DNA from: Tibeticola sediminis
Lineage (GTDB): Bacteria; Pseudomonadota; Gammaproteobacteria; Burkholderiales; Burkholderiaceae_C
Length of the DNA: 64,000 nt
NCBI RefSeq assembly: GCF_003843835.1
Contig: NZ_RKQL01000007.1
Coordinates: forward strand, 54,118-118,117
Direction of reading: 5' to 3'
Under the pieces are notes generated by a model that had not been told where the DNA came from, did not search any database, and saw nothing but the letters and a program-made list of their open reading frames with translations. Below are positions 9,099 to 18,847 of this stretch, one piece after another. The first letter of the stretch is position 1. Every line of letters begins with the position of its first letter. The position numbers and the translations under genes are program-made.

Positions 9099-10350
9099 TA
9101 TCCGTGTACGTCCGGAAACAGGGCTGCTGTTTATGGACTTCACGTGGCAGGGAAAGCGCTACCGCGAGCAAACCGCCTTGCCCGACACCCCTGCCAACCG
9201 ACGCCGGCTGCAAAAAGTCCTCGAGCGCATCGAAGCCGAGATCGCTGCGGGTACCTTCGACTACGAGCGCACCTTCGGCAAGCCACAGCCCAAAGCGGCG
9301 CAGGCAACGCCCGTGGTGGCTGAGCCTGCCGCCGCCGCAACTGCCGCCACAGGGGCGACGCACGCGCCGGTCACGCCCACCTTCGCCGAGTTTGCCGAGA
9401 TCTGGTTTGCCGAAGCTCGGGTCGGCTGGCGGCGAAGCTACATCGTCACTCAGCGCGGCGTGCTCGACAAATACCTGCTGCCGCACTTTGGGAATCAGGC
9501 GGTCGGCAGCATCAGCAAAGCAGACGTGTTGGCATTTCGGGCGAGCCTCGCCAAAGTCCCTGCCCGAAGTGCCGCTGGTGCCCCTTTGTCGAACCGTCGC
9601 ATCAACGCCATCATGAAGCCGCTGCGACAAATCCTCAACGAAGCTGCCGACCGCTATGAGTTTACTTCGGCGTTTCGCTCCGTCAAACCGTTGAAGGTCA
9701 AGCGCAGCGAGGTCATGCCCTTTAGCCTGGAGGAGGTCAACCGCATCCTGCAGACCGTGCGTCTCGACTGGCGCCCGTACTTCATCGTTCGGTTCTTCAC
9801 CGGCATGCGCACCGGCGAAGTCCACGGGCTCAAATGGCGTTGGGTCGACTTCGAGCGCCGCCTCATCCTGGTGCGCGAATCCATCGTGCTGGGAGAGGAA
9901 GACGACCTCAAGACCGAAGGCTCGATGCGCGACATCCAAATGAATCAGATGGTCTACGACGCGCTGGCGGCGCTGCGACGCGCAGCTACTGAGGACAGTG
10001 TCTACGTATTTGGCAACCGGGCGGGTAAACCCATCGACAACAAGAACTTCATCACCCGCATCTGGAACCCGCTGCTGCGTCACCTGGGATTAGCCCTGCG
10101 ACGCCCCTACCAGATGCGCCACACCGCTGCCACTCTGTGGCTCGCTGCGGGCGAGTCGCCCGAGTGGATCGCGCGCCAGCTCGGCCACACCAGCACCGAG
10201 ATGCTCTTTCGGGTGTATTCGCGCTACGTGCCCAACCTCACACGCCAAGACGGCTCAGCCTTCGAGCGGCTGTTGCGCCAGCACCTGGAGCTGCCCGCGC
10301 GGGTACCGTCTGGCGTGTCCCCCAGCGATGGCACACAAGGGAGTCGATGA
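9091..10350 (+). CDS. int: tyrosine site-specific integrase of the island
   Basis: A 419-residue integrase. Residues 1-65 form an arm-binding domain (TGLLFMDFTWQGKRYREQTA), about 95-190 the core-binding SAM-like domain, and 210-400 the catalytic domain with RFFTGMRTGEVHGLKW (first Arg), YQMRHTAATLW (HxxR), RQLGHTSTEMLFRVYSRYV (His and nucleophilic Tyr). All catalytic residues are present. It lies about 2.2 kb from the intact tRNA-Arg, as expected for the enzyme that recombined the element into the tRNA 3' end. Its stop overlaps the ATG of the next gene. Confidence 0.95.
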   Translation: MASIRVRPETGLLFMDFTWQGKRYREQTALPDTPANRRRLQKVLERIEAEIAAGTFDYERTFGKPQPKAAQATPVVAEPAAAATAATGATHAPVTPTFAEFAEIWFAEARVGWRRSYIVTQRGVLDKYLLPHFGNQAVGSISKADVLAFRASLAKVPARSAAGAPLSNRRINAIMKPLRQILNEAADRYEFTSAFRSVKPLKVKRSEVMPFSLEEVNRILQTVRLDWRPYFIVRFFTGMRTGEVHGLKWRWVDFERRLILVRESIVLGEEDDLKTEGSMRDIQMNQMVYDALAALRRAATEDSVYVFGNRAGKPIDNKNFITRIWNPLLRHLGLALRRPYQMRHTAATLWLAAGESPEWIARQLGHTSTEMLFRVYSRYVPNLTRQDGSAFERLLRQHLELPARVPSGVSPSDGTQGSR

Positions 10351-11462
10351 TGCGAGCCGCCGCCCTCGATCACGGGGCGCGCGGTGCGCGCCAGGAAGTC
10401 ATCCCATCCGTGCCTCCACCTCCGCCGCCACTGCCGCGCCCCACCGACGCGCCAGGCTGTGCGCCGCCGAGCGTGCCCTTGCGGCTGCTGCGCCTGAGGT
10501 CGCAGGCAACGGGTCGGGCGCGTGAATGCGAAGCAATCCTGTGGGGGGTGCTGCCTGGGGCCCGCGAAGCCGACGCGCGGCGCTGGCGCGTGTGCTGGCG
10601 AGCACCGGCGGCGGCCCCCTTGCCGAGCGCGGGCGCGCTGGTGCAGGTGGCCTTGGGCGCAGCGGGTCTGGCCGCCGTGCAGCGCGGCACTGACCCCGTG
10701 GCCGTGCAGCGCCTGTGGTCGCTGCCCCGGGTGCAGCCCGGTGTCAATTTGCTGCACACCGTGCCTGTCCATTGGCTGCCCAGCGAGCCGCTGCAGGGCC
10801 TGGACGTCTCGCACGCCTTTGCCCTGCTGTGGGCGCGCCTGCCCGAGGCGCTGCGGGCCTGGTTCAACGCGATCTTTTGGGAGCACCCGCAGCGACTGTG
10901 GGCCTTCTTGCACGCGCCCGCCTCGCTGGCGCACCACCACGCCTGCCGCCACGGCTTGCTGCGGCACAGCCTGGAGTGTGCGCTGCAGGCCGCGCGCCTG
11001 AGCCGCAGCGACCCCGAAGCCGACCCCGGAGTGCTGCTGCTGGCCGCCTTGCTGCACGACGTGGGCAAAGCGGGTGAATACGAGGCGTGGCTTAGCCCGC
11101 GCGCGCACGCTGACCCACGAGGGCCGCAAAGCGCAGGGCTATCGCTGCGCGGTGAACTGCTGGGCCACCGGCTAACGGGGCTGGAGTGGATGGCGCAGGC
11201 GCGAGCGCGGCTGCCTGCCACGCTCGCACCCAGCGAGGCCCAGGCCCTGGCGGTCTATCACGCCATCCATGCCTGCCACGCGCCTGCTTGGGTCGGCCTG
11301 CGCAGCCCGCGCACCCCGGAGGCGCACTATCTGGCCAGTGTCGATGCCCTCTCGGGCCACCTCGAGCTCATGGAGCGGCTGTGGCGCCAGGGGCGCGCCC
11401 AGGGCGTGCGTCACCCCGCGCTGCAGGGCAGACAGTATTGGCCCAGGCATACCCTGGCTTGA
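10347..11462 (+). CDS. HD-domain protein of unknown role, integrase operon
   Basis: A 371-residue protein starting ATGATG, overlapping the integrase stop, with AAGGGAG upstream. A Pro-rich N-terminal 40 residues precede the body. An HD phosphohydrolase-like domain lies near residues 190-300: HHHACRHGLLRHSLECA, then LLLAALLHDVGKAGEYEAW, then AVYHAIHACH. The arrangement recalls the HD domain of YhaM-type exonucleases and of TraI_2-type conjugation proteins, but no relaxase motif is evident. Because it is co-translated with the integrase it probably serves the element's maintenance or transfer. Function unknown. Confidence 0.7.
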   Translation: MMRAAALDHGARGARQEVIPSVPPPPPPLPRPTDAPGCAPPSVPLRLLRLRSQATGRARECEAILWGVLPGAREADARRWRVCWRAPAAAPLPSAGALVQVALGAAGLAAVQRGTDPVAVQRLWSLPRVQPGVNLLHTVPVHWLPSEPLQGLDVSHAFALLWARLPEALRAWFNAIFWEHPQRLWAFLHAPASLAHHHACRHGLLRHSLECALQAARLSRSDPEADPGVLLLAALLHDVGKAGEYEAWLSPRAHADPRGPQSAGLSLRGELLGHRLTGLEWMAQARARLPATLAPSEAQALAVYHAIHACHAPAWVGLRSPRTPEAHYLASVDALSGHLELMERLWRQGRAQGVRHPALQGRQYWPRHTLA

Positions 11463-11529
11463 CGCAGGGGGCGAGCGCGACCACCCTTGCGCGTGGTGCG
11501 GCAGCTCGACTAGCATGCGGGGCCATGAT

Positions 11530-11764
11530 CCTAAATCCGGCAGTTGACCGCTTTTCGCTGAATGCAAGGTGTTGATGTTTCAACAATTTTCGGCGCGCAC
11601 GCCGTTCACTGTTTGGGTGAGCGCTGCGCACCCGTTCGAGCCGCCCTCGAGCGCGGGGGCGGTGTTGCAAATCCTCGCCATGGCGCCCGCCATGGCTGTG
11701 GTTTGCGCCTTGCCCGCGCGCCCGATGACGACCCGCCCGGGCGCGCCCAACTGCCGGATTTAGG
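11530..11764. mobile_element. miniature inverted-repeat element, family 1, copy A
   Basis: A 235-bp non-coding insert with terminal inverted repeats CCTAAATCCGGCAGTTG / CAACTGCCGGATTTAGG and a 5-bp target duplication ATGAT (11525-11529 and 11765-11769). Copy B is at 39082-39197. Its interior holds a 40-nt hairpin core (11667-11706) shared with two other element families in this window. The duplicated ATGAT carries the start codon of the next gene. Confidence 0.9.
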
Positions 11765-12406
11765 ATGATCGTTGAGCCGCCCCCTCCCGAGCCGACGCCG
11801 GAGTCTGCCGACGCCGCGGACCGCGCCGCCCCGTGCCGCTGGCTGCCCGGGCGCTTCGTGGTCGAGCCGCGTTGGCTACCCGTGCAGGCCGTGGTCGACA
11901 TCGACAGCGACACGCGCGCGTTTCTCCAAGAGGTCGGCTTACCTCCCGTGGCGCTGCTCGACACCGACGCGTGGGACCCCTTCGCCATGCGCTGGCTGGC
12001 GTTGCGCCATCCCCCGTTGCTGGCACCGATGCGCAGCCGCCATGAGCTGCGCTATCGTGTCATCGGCTCGCCTTGGGCGCTGGACCTGGCGCGCCGGGCC
12101 TACGCCGATGCAAACGCGTCGGGCATACCGGCACTGGTGGTAACCGCACCCAAGCGCTTGTCCGTTGCCGACAAGCAACTGATCTTGGCCACCGAGATTC
12201 TGGGATTGGCCGCCACGGGGCTGCGCGCACCTCCTCAGATCGCAGCGCTCTACGAATGGTGGTCGCAGCACCCGGTCGATGGCGTCTTGAAGGATCGGCA
12301 GCACACCACGTTCTTGCGCGCGCTGCGTGCCTCGCCAGGCTCGCTGTCTGGGGCAAAACCGCCGCAACCACGTCTGCGGAAGGCCAACCCACTGCCGCAT
12401 GCCTAA
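11765..12406 (+). CDS. unknown protein, second gene of the giant-recombinase operon
   Basis: A 213-residue protein of unknown family. The first 25 residues are Pro/Glu/Ala rich; the rest looks like a compact mixed alpha/beta domain (RFVVEPRWLPVQAVVDIDSD, ALDLARRAYADANASGIPAL). A miniature element sits directly before it, and its ATG is part of that element's target duplication, so the native ribosome site was moved 240 bp upstream and expression may be weak. Its end overlaps the start of the next gene by 8 bases, so it belongs to the 10347-18694 operon. Confidence 0.6.
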   Translation: MIVEPPPPEPTPESADAADRAAPCRWLPGRFVVEPRWLPVQAVVDIDSDTRAFLQEVGLPPVALLDTDAWDPFAMRWLALRHPPLLAPMRSRHELRYRVIGSPWALDLARRAYADANASGIPALVVTAPKRLSVADKQLILATEILGLAATGLRAPPQIAALYEWWSQHPVDGVLKDRQHTTFLRALRASPGSLSGAKPPQPRLRKANPLPHA

Positions 12407-15299
12407 AACCCGGCCTTCTCCTGCCGGGCGCGACGCGCTTGTGGCGCCGTGCGAGGCGCCCGCGCAGCAAGCGCTGCTCGCGCTGGCCGCGCAAGCTGGG
12501 CACGACCCGCAGGCGCTGCACTGGCTGCTGCGCAGCCTCAACGCCCACCCGGGGCTGCGCGCGCACGCGCGCGTCTTTGCCCGTGTGCATGACGTGCTGG
12601 CGCTGGAGTCCATCGACCCCACGGCGCACCGCTGGGGCGACTGGCTGCCAGCCTGGGTGTCATTGCTGCGCTGGGCGTGGACGCAGCGTGATGCGCTCAT
12701 CTCACGGGCCCCAGAGGCGCTCGCGCACTTCGATGCGCAGCCAACCGCGCGCGGCACGGGTGCGCGTCAACGCCTGAGCCACCCCCTGATGCGTTACGGG
12801 GTCGATACCTACCCCGTCGTTGCGGCACTGTGGAACAGCCACGCGGACGCTCCTGCCCACCCGAGCGCCCCTCCACACGCCGGCGCCCCCTCGCTGCTGC
12901 TGCCGCTGAACAAAGCCGGCGCCGATGTGCACCACGCGTGGCTGCAGCGGCGCGTGCTCCTGGCGTATTGGGATGCGCGTTGGGCATTGGGCGAGTCGTC
13001 GCTGCTCACCTACGACACCCACCGCGCGGCCCAGGAGCACTTGAGCGATCATGTGAGCAGCTACGAAGCGGGGCTTGCCCTGCGTGAGTTCAGCTTGCCG
13101 GGCACGCAGACGCTGCTGGCCTTTTTGCAGCCGGACGCCCCCGACTTTCTGGCCCGTCTGCGCCAGGCTCCCGCGGTGTTGGCCCAGCTGTTGCCCGCGG
13201 GACTGCCGGATGCGCGCGCCAAGCGCCGGGATTGGCAGCGCTATTTGCAGGGGCTGCTGCGCTTCTTCCAGCGCGCGAGCCTTGTGTGCCAGGGCGCGAC
13301 GGATGCAGGCGGGAGGCGCGCCCGCCGCATGTACACCGGTGCGGGACAGCGCTACCCCGAGCATGGCTTTGTCCCGTGGGGCCTGTCCGAAGAGGCGGCG
13401 CGCGCGGGGCTGAACCTGCAGCGGCGCATCGAAACCGCGCTTGGCCCCGATCTTGGGCTGGGGTGTGAGATCGAAGCCGCCGAGATCGTGTGGCAGACGC
13501 TGCCGGCTGGTGGGCTGGATGTTGCCGACGACGCCGAAGAAGGCGACGACCCCGAGCAGCGCGCGGCCGATGCGCGCGAGCCCCTGTTCGAATGGGTCAA
13601 GCCCAGCGACTACGCGAGCCGGCTGCGCCAGGCCACGTGGGGCAGCCGCGCCCACCGCAGCGCCGCGCAGCACTTTGCCTGGGATTGGCGCTGCCTCACC
13701 CCGGGGGAGTTGCAGGCGGTGTGGCAGGCGCTGCAGGTCGATTGGCGCCTGGACCAGCCCACGACCTCCACGGGTCTCGCCCCCCGTGCGCGCGACGCAC
13801 AGCGGCTGCGCCTGGGCGCGCTGCTCGTGATGGGGATGTTGGTCACCGGCCAGCCCCTGGAGCGGCTGCACCGCCTGCGCTGTTGGCGAGTGCACGACCC
13901 GCAGCAGGCGCCCGCGCTGGTTGCCCGCAGCGGCACAGAGGATTTGCAACTCGTCGTCTGTGGCGAGCGCCCCCTGGGTTGGGCGCTGCCGCTGCCCGCG
14001 CCCAGCTACCGCACCGAACTGCCGCCCAGCCTCAACCCGCTGGCGCGGCCGCACCTGGGCGACGGCGCGGCGCTGCTGCTGCCCGATCGTTCACCCTGGA
14101 GCGACGCGCTGCTGGCGTGGCTGCGCGACGATGCTCGCGATGCGACCGCAGCGTCTGAGTCGGTGCCCGATCCGCCCAGCAAGCCCCAAGGAGAGCAGGT
14201 GTTTCGCATGCGCGAGAACACGGTCGCCGACGCGGTGACCCACTGGATCGCGGCGCGCGCGCTCGACACCGCTCGCATCACCCCCCAGCGCCTCGCGCAC
14301 ACGCTCGCGGCACTGGCGCTGGCCCACACGGGTGACGCCTCGCTCGTGTGGCTGCTCACCGGCGGACCAACACATGCCAGCGAGCCGCGCATGTACTACA
14401 CCCAACACCCCGCCAGTACCCTGGTGGCCACCGTCGCGCGCGTGCAAGCCAAGCTGCTGCGCCGCTGTGGCGCGGTGCCCCGACCCTTTGCGCCCGACGC
14501 CTTCGCCCTCGAAGGCGACCCCTGTGCTGGCGCACGTTGGGTCATCCGCTCGGACGTGGTGCGCGCGTTGCTGGCACACTTGCGCCAGAGGCTGAGCCAG
14601 CCCCCCGCGGGTGACATCGCCAGTCGCGCCGCCTACCACCTCGACTACGTGCTCTACACCTACCTGTGTACCGCGCTGAGCACCGGAGTGCGCGGCCTGC
14701 GCGCCGCGCAGCAACTGTGGCAGCGCTGGGAACGCTCGGGCTGCCCGTCGACGCCGCAATGGATGGGGCTGGCCGATAAAGAGCTCGAGATCGCCAGCCG
14801 CGCCCGCCTCGTGTGGCTGCCCCGGCCGCTGCTGCAGCAGTGGAGCGGCCACGCCATCCATGGGGACTACGCCCGGCAGGCGCTGGCCTGGCTGGGCACC
14901 CCCGTCCCGGAGCAGCCGGCCTGGGCCGACCTGCAAGCGCCCCAGTCTGGCCTGCGTGGAATGGGCCCCAAGCTGCGCGCTCGCCTAGGCATGCATTTGC
15001 AACACGCGCTGCGCTTGCCGGAGCCACCCGAGGTGCCGCTCAACCTCGCACGGGCGCTGCTGCGCACCGAGCTGCTCGAGCGTGGGGTGCGGGCGGAGGC
15101 GGTCGATGCGTGGCTCGGGCACGCCAACCTGGGCGAGCAACCCTGGCTGCCAGCTTCCAGTGCCAACTTGAGCATGCTGCTCGAGCCGCTGTGTGGCGTG
15201 CTCGAGACCTTGCTGCAAGAGTGGGGGGTGCGTCCCGTGCACAGCCGCTTCGCTCTTGTCACCCGCCGCCGGGGCGCTGCAGGGCTGGAGCCGACGTGA
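12399..15299 (+). CDS. giant protein with weak tyrosine-recombinase resemblance at the C terminus
   Basis: A 966-residue protein with no recognised domain over most of its length. It is rich in Ala, Arg and Leu and mostly helical. Near the end, LRTELLERGVRAEAVDAWLG followed by HANLGEQPW resembles the region around the last active-site histidine of tyrosine recombinases; no clear first-Arg box or catalytic Tyr could be placed, so it may be an inactive relative of its neighbour. Start chosen at 12399, giving an overlap with the upstream gene. The stop overlaps the GTG start of the next gene (GTGA). The size and coupling suggest the two giants act as one complex. Confidence 0.6.
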   Translation: MPKTRPSPAGRDALVAPCEAPAQQALLALAAQAGHDPQALHWLLRSLNAHPGLRAHARVFARVHDVLALESIDPTAHRWGDWLPAWVSLLRWAWTQRDALISRAPEALAHFDAQPTARGTGARQRLSHPLMRYGVDTYPVVAALWNSHADAPAHPSAPPHAGAPSLLLPLNKAGADVHHAWLQRRVLLAYWDARWALGESSLLTYDTHRAAQEHLSDHVSSYEAGLALREFSLPGTQTLLAFLQPDAPDFLARLRQAPAVLAQLLPAGLPDARAKRRDWQRYLQGLLRFFQRASLVCQGATDAGGRRARRMYTGAGQRYPEHGFVPWGLSEEAARAGLNLQRRIETALGPDLGLGCEIEAAEIVWQTLPAGGLDVADDAEEGDDPEQRAADAREPLFEWVKPSDYASRLRQATWGSRAHRSAAQHFAWDWRCLTPGELQAVWQALQVDWRLDQPTTSTGLAPRARDAQRLRLGALLVMGMLVTGQPLERLHRLRCWRVHDPQQAPALVARSGTEDLQLVVCGERPLGWALPLPAPSYRTELPPSLNPLARPHLGDGAALLLPDRSPWSDALLAWLRDDARDATAASESVPDPPSKPQGEQVFRMRENTVADAVTHWIAARALDTARITPQRLAHTLAALALAHTGDASLVWLLTGGPTHASEPRMYYTQHPASTLVATVARVQAKLLRRCGAVPRPFAPDAFALEGDPCAGARWVIRSDVVRALLAHLRQRLSQPPAGDIASRAAYHLDYVLYTYLCTALSTGVRGLRAAQQLWQRWERSGCPSTPQWMGLADKELEIASRARLVWLPRPLLQQWSGHAIHGDYARQALAWLGTPVPEQPAWADLQAPQSGLRGMGPKLRARLGMHLQHALRLPEPPEVPLNLARALLRTELLERGVRAEAVDAWLGHANLGEQPWLPASSANLSMLLEPLCGVLETLLQEWGVRPVHSRFALVTRRRGAAGLEPT

Positions 15300-18200
15300 G
15301 CGACAGCGCCTGTCCCCATCCCGACCCCGCAGCGGTGCCACGCGCCTGGGAGCGGGTCGCGCGCGGCTGCCCACCGGCGCTGCAGCTCGAGCTGCAAGCG
15401 CTGCGCGAGTGGTTGGCCTCGCAGCCGCACGCACTGGCCCAGCTGCTCAGTGGCCGCCCCATTGTCGGGCTGCAGCGCGCAGCGTTGCAAGACGACAGCG
15501 CTGCGCAGGCGCTGGCGCAAGCGGTGGTGCTGCACGTGCTCGGGACGCGCGGCAGCGGGCCTGCGCGTGTCCATGCCCACAGCAAGGCGATCAAAGACGC
15601 CGAGCGCTGGACGCGCTGGCTGCACGACGCCCACCTCGCCCTCGAGGCGGCCAGCCCCGCGGTGCGGGCGCTGCCGCGCGCACAAACCCCGCTGCTCGTG
15701 CCGGTGCGCCTGCCCTCGAGTCCTTTTGCGCCCGAGCACGATGAGCGTGCCGCGCAGGTGCAGCGCTGGCGCCAAGCGTTCATCGATCGCCTCGTCGCCT
15801 GCGCGCATGCGCAGCCTGAGCAACGCCCCGCGCGCATGCCTGCCACAGACCCGGTGCTGTGGCAGGCGGCGCTGCTGCTGTCGGCCGTGTTCTTTGGCGC
15901 TTTGCTCGACCCCGACAAGCTGCGCCAGTGGCGTGTGCAGGCGTGGCATGCACGCCTCGGGCATGGCCCCGCAGGCGACGTCTGGGTCGTGTTTCGCCAT
16001 GCCTACGAGGGCAGAGGCCCACTGCACCTGCAGCGTTGGCTGCTCGATCCGGTGACGCGCTTGCTATGGCTGCAGCGCCCCAGCGGCGCCGAGCCCAGCC
16101 TAGCCCGCCCCACGATCAAGAATCACGCCTTGCTCGATCACGCCCGCCGCTGGCTCGGCGTGCCCGACCTGCCCACTTCGTTGAAGGAGCTGGTGTCCGC
16201 GGCACGCCACTGGTGGCACCGCCATGCACCCGCTGCGGTGCTGGCGACCACCGCGCGCGAGATCACCAACTTCGATCTGCACGACGCCAGCTGGCAGCCG
16301 CTCATGGGCGCCGACGCCGGCGAGCACGCTGCCGTGCGTGACGCCGCAGACGACGACGGGCGTTGCGCGCCCGACGCCTCCTCGTCGCCCGACGGTGACG
16401 ATGTCGTCGATCGCGTGGCGCTGCAGCACGCTTGGCTGGCCGCGCTGCGCGACGCGCTGCATGCAAGCGATCGCGAAGCACGCGTACTGGCCTTGGCCGA
16501 CGCGCAAGCCTGGGTCGATGATGCCCACCGCCCCTTGCTGCAGTGGGTCGTGCAAGTCATGCAACGCCGCACGGCAGCGGCTGCCGATACCATCGGCCAG
16601 GGCGCATCGACAGACCAGGGTGAGCCCGCTTTGCACGCGCGCGCTGCGCAGCAGCGCCCGCCGCCGCCCTCGCGTCAGGGTCGCCACTCCATCCCCGCGT
16701 ACGCGCCCACAGGGGCGCTGCAGCTCGCGGCCGAGCTCATCGTCCGTGACCTGTGGGTCAGGGACCCGTCGAACGCCGCTACCCCAGACGACCCCGCGCC
16801 GCGCAGCCCCGAGTTCGTGGCCGAAGCCCTGGCGCAGATCGTCCTCGACGGGCCCAGCCAGAAGGAGGTCAACGCGCGCGAGTGGGCCGTGCACGATTGG
16901 CTGCGCTACCTCGCGTACGACGCGGCACTGTCGGCTGCCTTCGTCCGTGGCTCCATGCGCGGCGTGCAGCGCCTCGTCAACGAGCAGCTGCAAGACGTGC
17001 GCACCCTGAAAGCGGTCGATGCCGAGCTGATCGATGCGCGCACGTACCGCGAAGCCCTGGCGTACCTGTCGCGTCCCCCCTCCCACTTGCAGTCGACGCG
17101 GCGCTGGCAGGCCGCGCGGCTGCTGCTCGTGCTCGGGTTTCGTACCGGGATGCGCCGCCAAGAGATGCTGGGTTTGCGCTTGTGCGACGTCCCCGGCGAC
17201 ACCGACCTGATGCTGCTGGTTCGCCCACACGCGCGCCGCCGCCTCAAGACGCCTGCAGCCACACGCGCGGTGCCTGCGGGCGTGCTGCTCGATGTCGAGG
17301 AGCGGCGCTGGTTGCGCCAGTGGCTCGCGCAGCGCCGCCAGGAGTGCAGCCTGGAGCCCGAGCCGGGGCAAGCCTATGTCTTTGGGGTCCCTGGGCGCGA
17401 CCCTGACCACCCCGATGGCGTGCTGTCGCACGAGCGCTTGGCCGATCTCGTCATCGAAGCGCTCACCGCTGCGCAGCGCCAGCTGGGTCAACAACCCCGC
17501 GCGCGCCTGCACCACTTGCGCCACGCGTTTGCCACCTGGATGACGCTGGCCCTGTACGTGCCCACCCATCCCGAGCTGCTCGAGCTTTTCGCGCACGACC
17601 CGCCCACGCAGGCGTTGCTGCGCCGCGGGGCGCGTCTGCGCCGCTGGCTGCTGGGCGTGCGCCCGGCGGGCACACGCGCCATCGGCTACGCTTTGGCGCG
17701 ATTGCTCGGCCACATCGCGCCCGAGGTCTCGCTCGTGCACTACGTGCACGCGCAGGTCTTCTTGCAGCACGCGGCCGTGCTGCGCCAAGCCCGCGCACTG
17801 CGGCAGGCGCTGTGGGTGGCACTCACCGGGCTGAGCCAGCCCACAGTCAGCAAGCATCTGGCCCGCGGCGGCCCACGCCAGTTGGTGCAGCATGTGCACG
17901 GCGCGCGGCAGCCCTTGGTCGAGCCCCGGGTGGATCCAGCGCCGCTGACATCGCCCCCCACATCGTCGCGCGCACCCCAACCGCTGCGGGCGCCACTTCC
18001 CGTGTGCGCCGGCGCCGCTCCCGTGGCGTCGGCGCTGACGGTGTTCGCGGCGCTCAGCGGCGCACCCGTCCCCGAGGAGGTCACCCCAGCGCAAATCGAG
18101 GCGTGGCAGCGGGCCGTGCAACGCGTCGAGCTGCCCTGGCTGCGCCAAGCGCTGCAGCCGCCGCTGCGTAGCCCGTGCCGCCACTATCGCGAGGAGCGCT

Positions 18201-18694
18201 GGATGGGCGAGTTGAGCGCGCGACTGCAGCACGCGCTGGGTCTCAGTCTCGACGACAATGCCGCCGCGATGCGCGCCCACTTGCAGCGCTACCGTCCCAG
18301 CGCACAACGCTCGGAGGTGGCGTTTTGTGGCGCGCCTGGTGATACCGACTGGAGCGCACTGCGTGATGACTGGATGCGCTACCTGCGCTTGCTCCAGCGG
18401 CTGCAATGGCCGCCTGAGCATCTGCTCGTGCTGCTGCGGCGGCCCGTGCCCACGCTCATGCCGCCGAGGCTGGGCGATATCCCTGGGCTGCCGCCCCTCG
18501 TGCAGCTCGCCCCGCGGTGGCTGTTGGATGCCCCGGTGGACTTCGCCAGCCTGCGCAGCGCGGCGCATCACCCCACCAACGCGAATTGGGTCGGCATCCG
18601 GCTGTTGGACCGTCCCCACGCCCAGGGTGGGCAGTGTTTCCCGTGGGTGACAGCGGTCACGATGGCATTGGCGCTCGTGGGGGCGGTGGGGTAA
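15296..18694 (+). CDS. giant tyrosine recombinase
   Basis: A 1132-residue protein, about three times the length of an ordinary integrase. The catalytic signature lies in the middle, residues about 600-820: LLLVLGFRTGMRRQEMLGL (first Arg), LHHLRHAFATWM (HxxR), LARLLGHIAPEVSLVHYVHA (His and probable nucleophilic Tyr). Some 600 residues precede and 300 follow this domain with no recognised family. It starts at GTG overlapping the previous stop. The element already has a normal integrase, so this second, giant recombinase and its operon probably perform another DNA transaction. A long open frame on the other strand is a GC-rich shadow. Confidence 0.75.
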   Translation: MSDSACPHPDPAAVPRAWERVARGCPPALQLELQALREWLASQPHALAQLLSGRPIVGLQRAALQDDSAAQALAQAVVLHVLGTRGSGPARVHAHSKAIKDAERWTRWLHDAHLALEAASPAVRALPRAQTPLLVPVRLPSSPFAPEHDERAAQVQRWRQAFIDRLVACAHAQPEQRPARMPATDPVLWQAALLLSAVFFGALLDPDKLRQWRVQAWHARLGHGPAGDVWVVFRHAYEGRGPLHLQRWLLDPVTRLLWLQRPSGAEPSLARPTIKNHALLDHARRWLGVPDLPTSLKELVSAARHWWHRHAPAAVLATTAREITNFDLHDASWQPLMGADAGEHAAVRDAADDDGRCAPDASSSPDGDDVVDRVALQHAWLAALRDALHASDREARVLALADAQAWVDDAHRPLLQWVVQVMQRRTAAAADTIGQGASTDQGEPALHARAAQQRPPPPSRQGRHSIPAYAPTGALQLAAELIVRDLWVRDPSNAATPDDPAPRSPEFVAEALAQIVLDGPSQKEVNAREWAVHDWLRYLAYDAALSAAFVRGSMRGVQRLVNEQLQDVRTLKAVDAELIDARTYREALAYLSRPPSHLQSTRRWQAARLLLVLGFRTGMRRQEMLGLRLCDVPGDTDLMLLVRPHARRRLKTPAATRAVPAGVLLDVEERRWLRQWLAQRRQECSLEPEPGQAYVFGVPGRDPDHPDGVLSHERLADLVIEALTAAQRQLGQQPRARLHHLRHAFATWMTLALYVPTHPELLELFAHDPPTQALLRRGARLRRWLLGVRPAGTRAIGYALARLLGHIAPEVSLVHYVHAQVFLQHAAVLRQARALRQALWVALTGLSQPTVSKHLARGGPRQLVQHVHGARQPLVEPRVDPAPLTSPPTSSRAPQPLRAPLPVCAGAAPVASALTVFAALSGAPVPEEVTPAQIEAWQRAVQRVELPWLRQALQPPLRSPCRHYREERWMGELSARLQHALGLSLDDNAAAMRAHLQRYRPSAQRSEVAFCGAPGDTDWSALRDDWMRYLRLLQRLQWPPEHLLVLLRRPVPTLMPPRLGDIPGLPPLVQLAPRWLLDAPVDFASLRSAAHHPTNANWVGIRLLDRPHAQGGQCFPWVTAVTMALALVGAVG

Positions 18695-18847
18695 TTCCGG
18701 GGGCTGGAGATCTTGGGGTGGCAAGCCACGGGGGTGCGCGTTTTCAGGGGGGAGGGGCCGTGTATCAGAGGCAGCCCCAACTTTGTGCAACTCGCCAGCG
18801 CGGCAGTGCTCGAGACGAGCGGGCGGGGTTTATTCAGCGATTCCTTA

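Noticed and set aside
11530..11764. Repeat family considered as part of a CRISPR-like or regulatory array
   Set aside because: Clean terminal inverted repeats and 5-bp target duplications show a transposed miniature element.
16100..18790. A nearly 900-codon open frame on the minus strand opposite the giant recombinase
   Set aside because: It is a composition shadow: the plus-strand frame carries recombinase motifs and overlaps its neighbours in operon fashion, while the minus frame has no recognisable motif and is rich in His/Gln/Arg.
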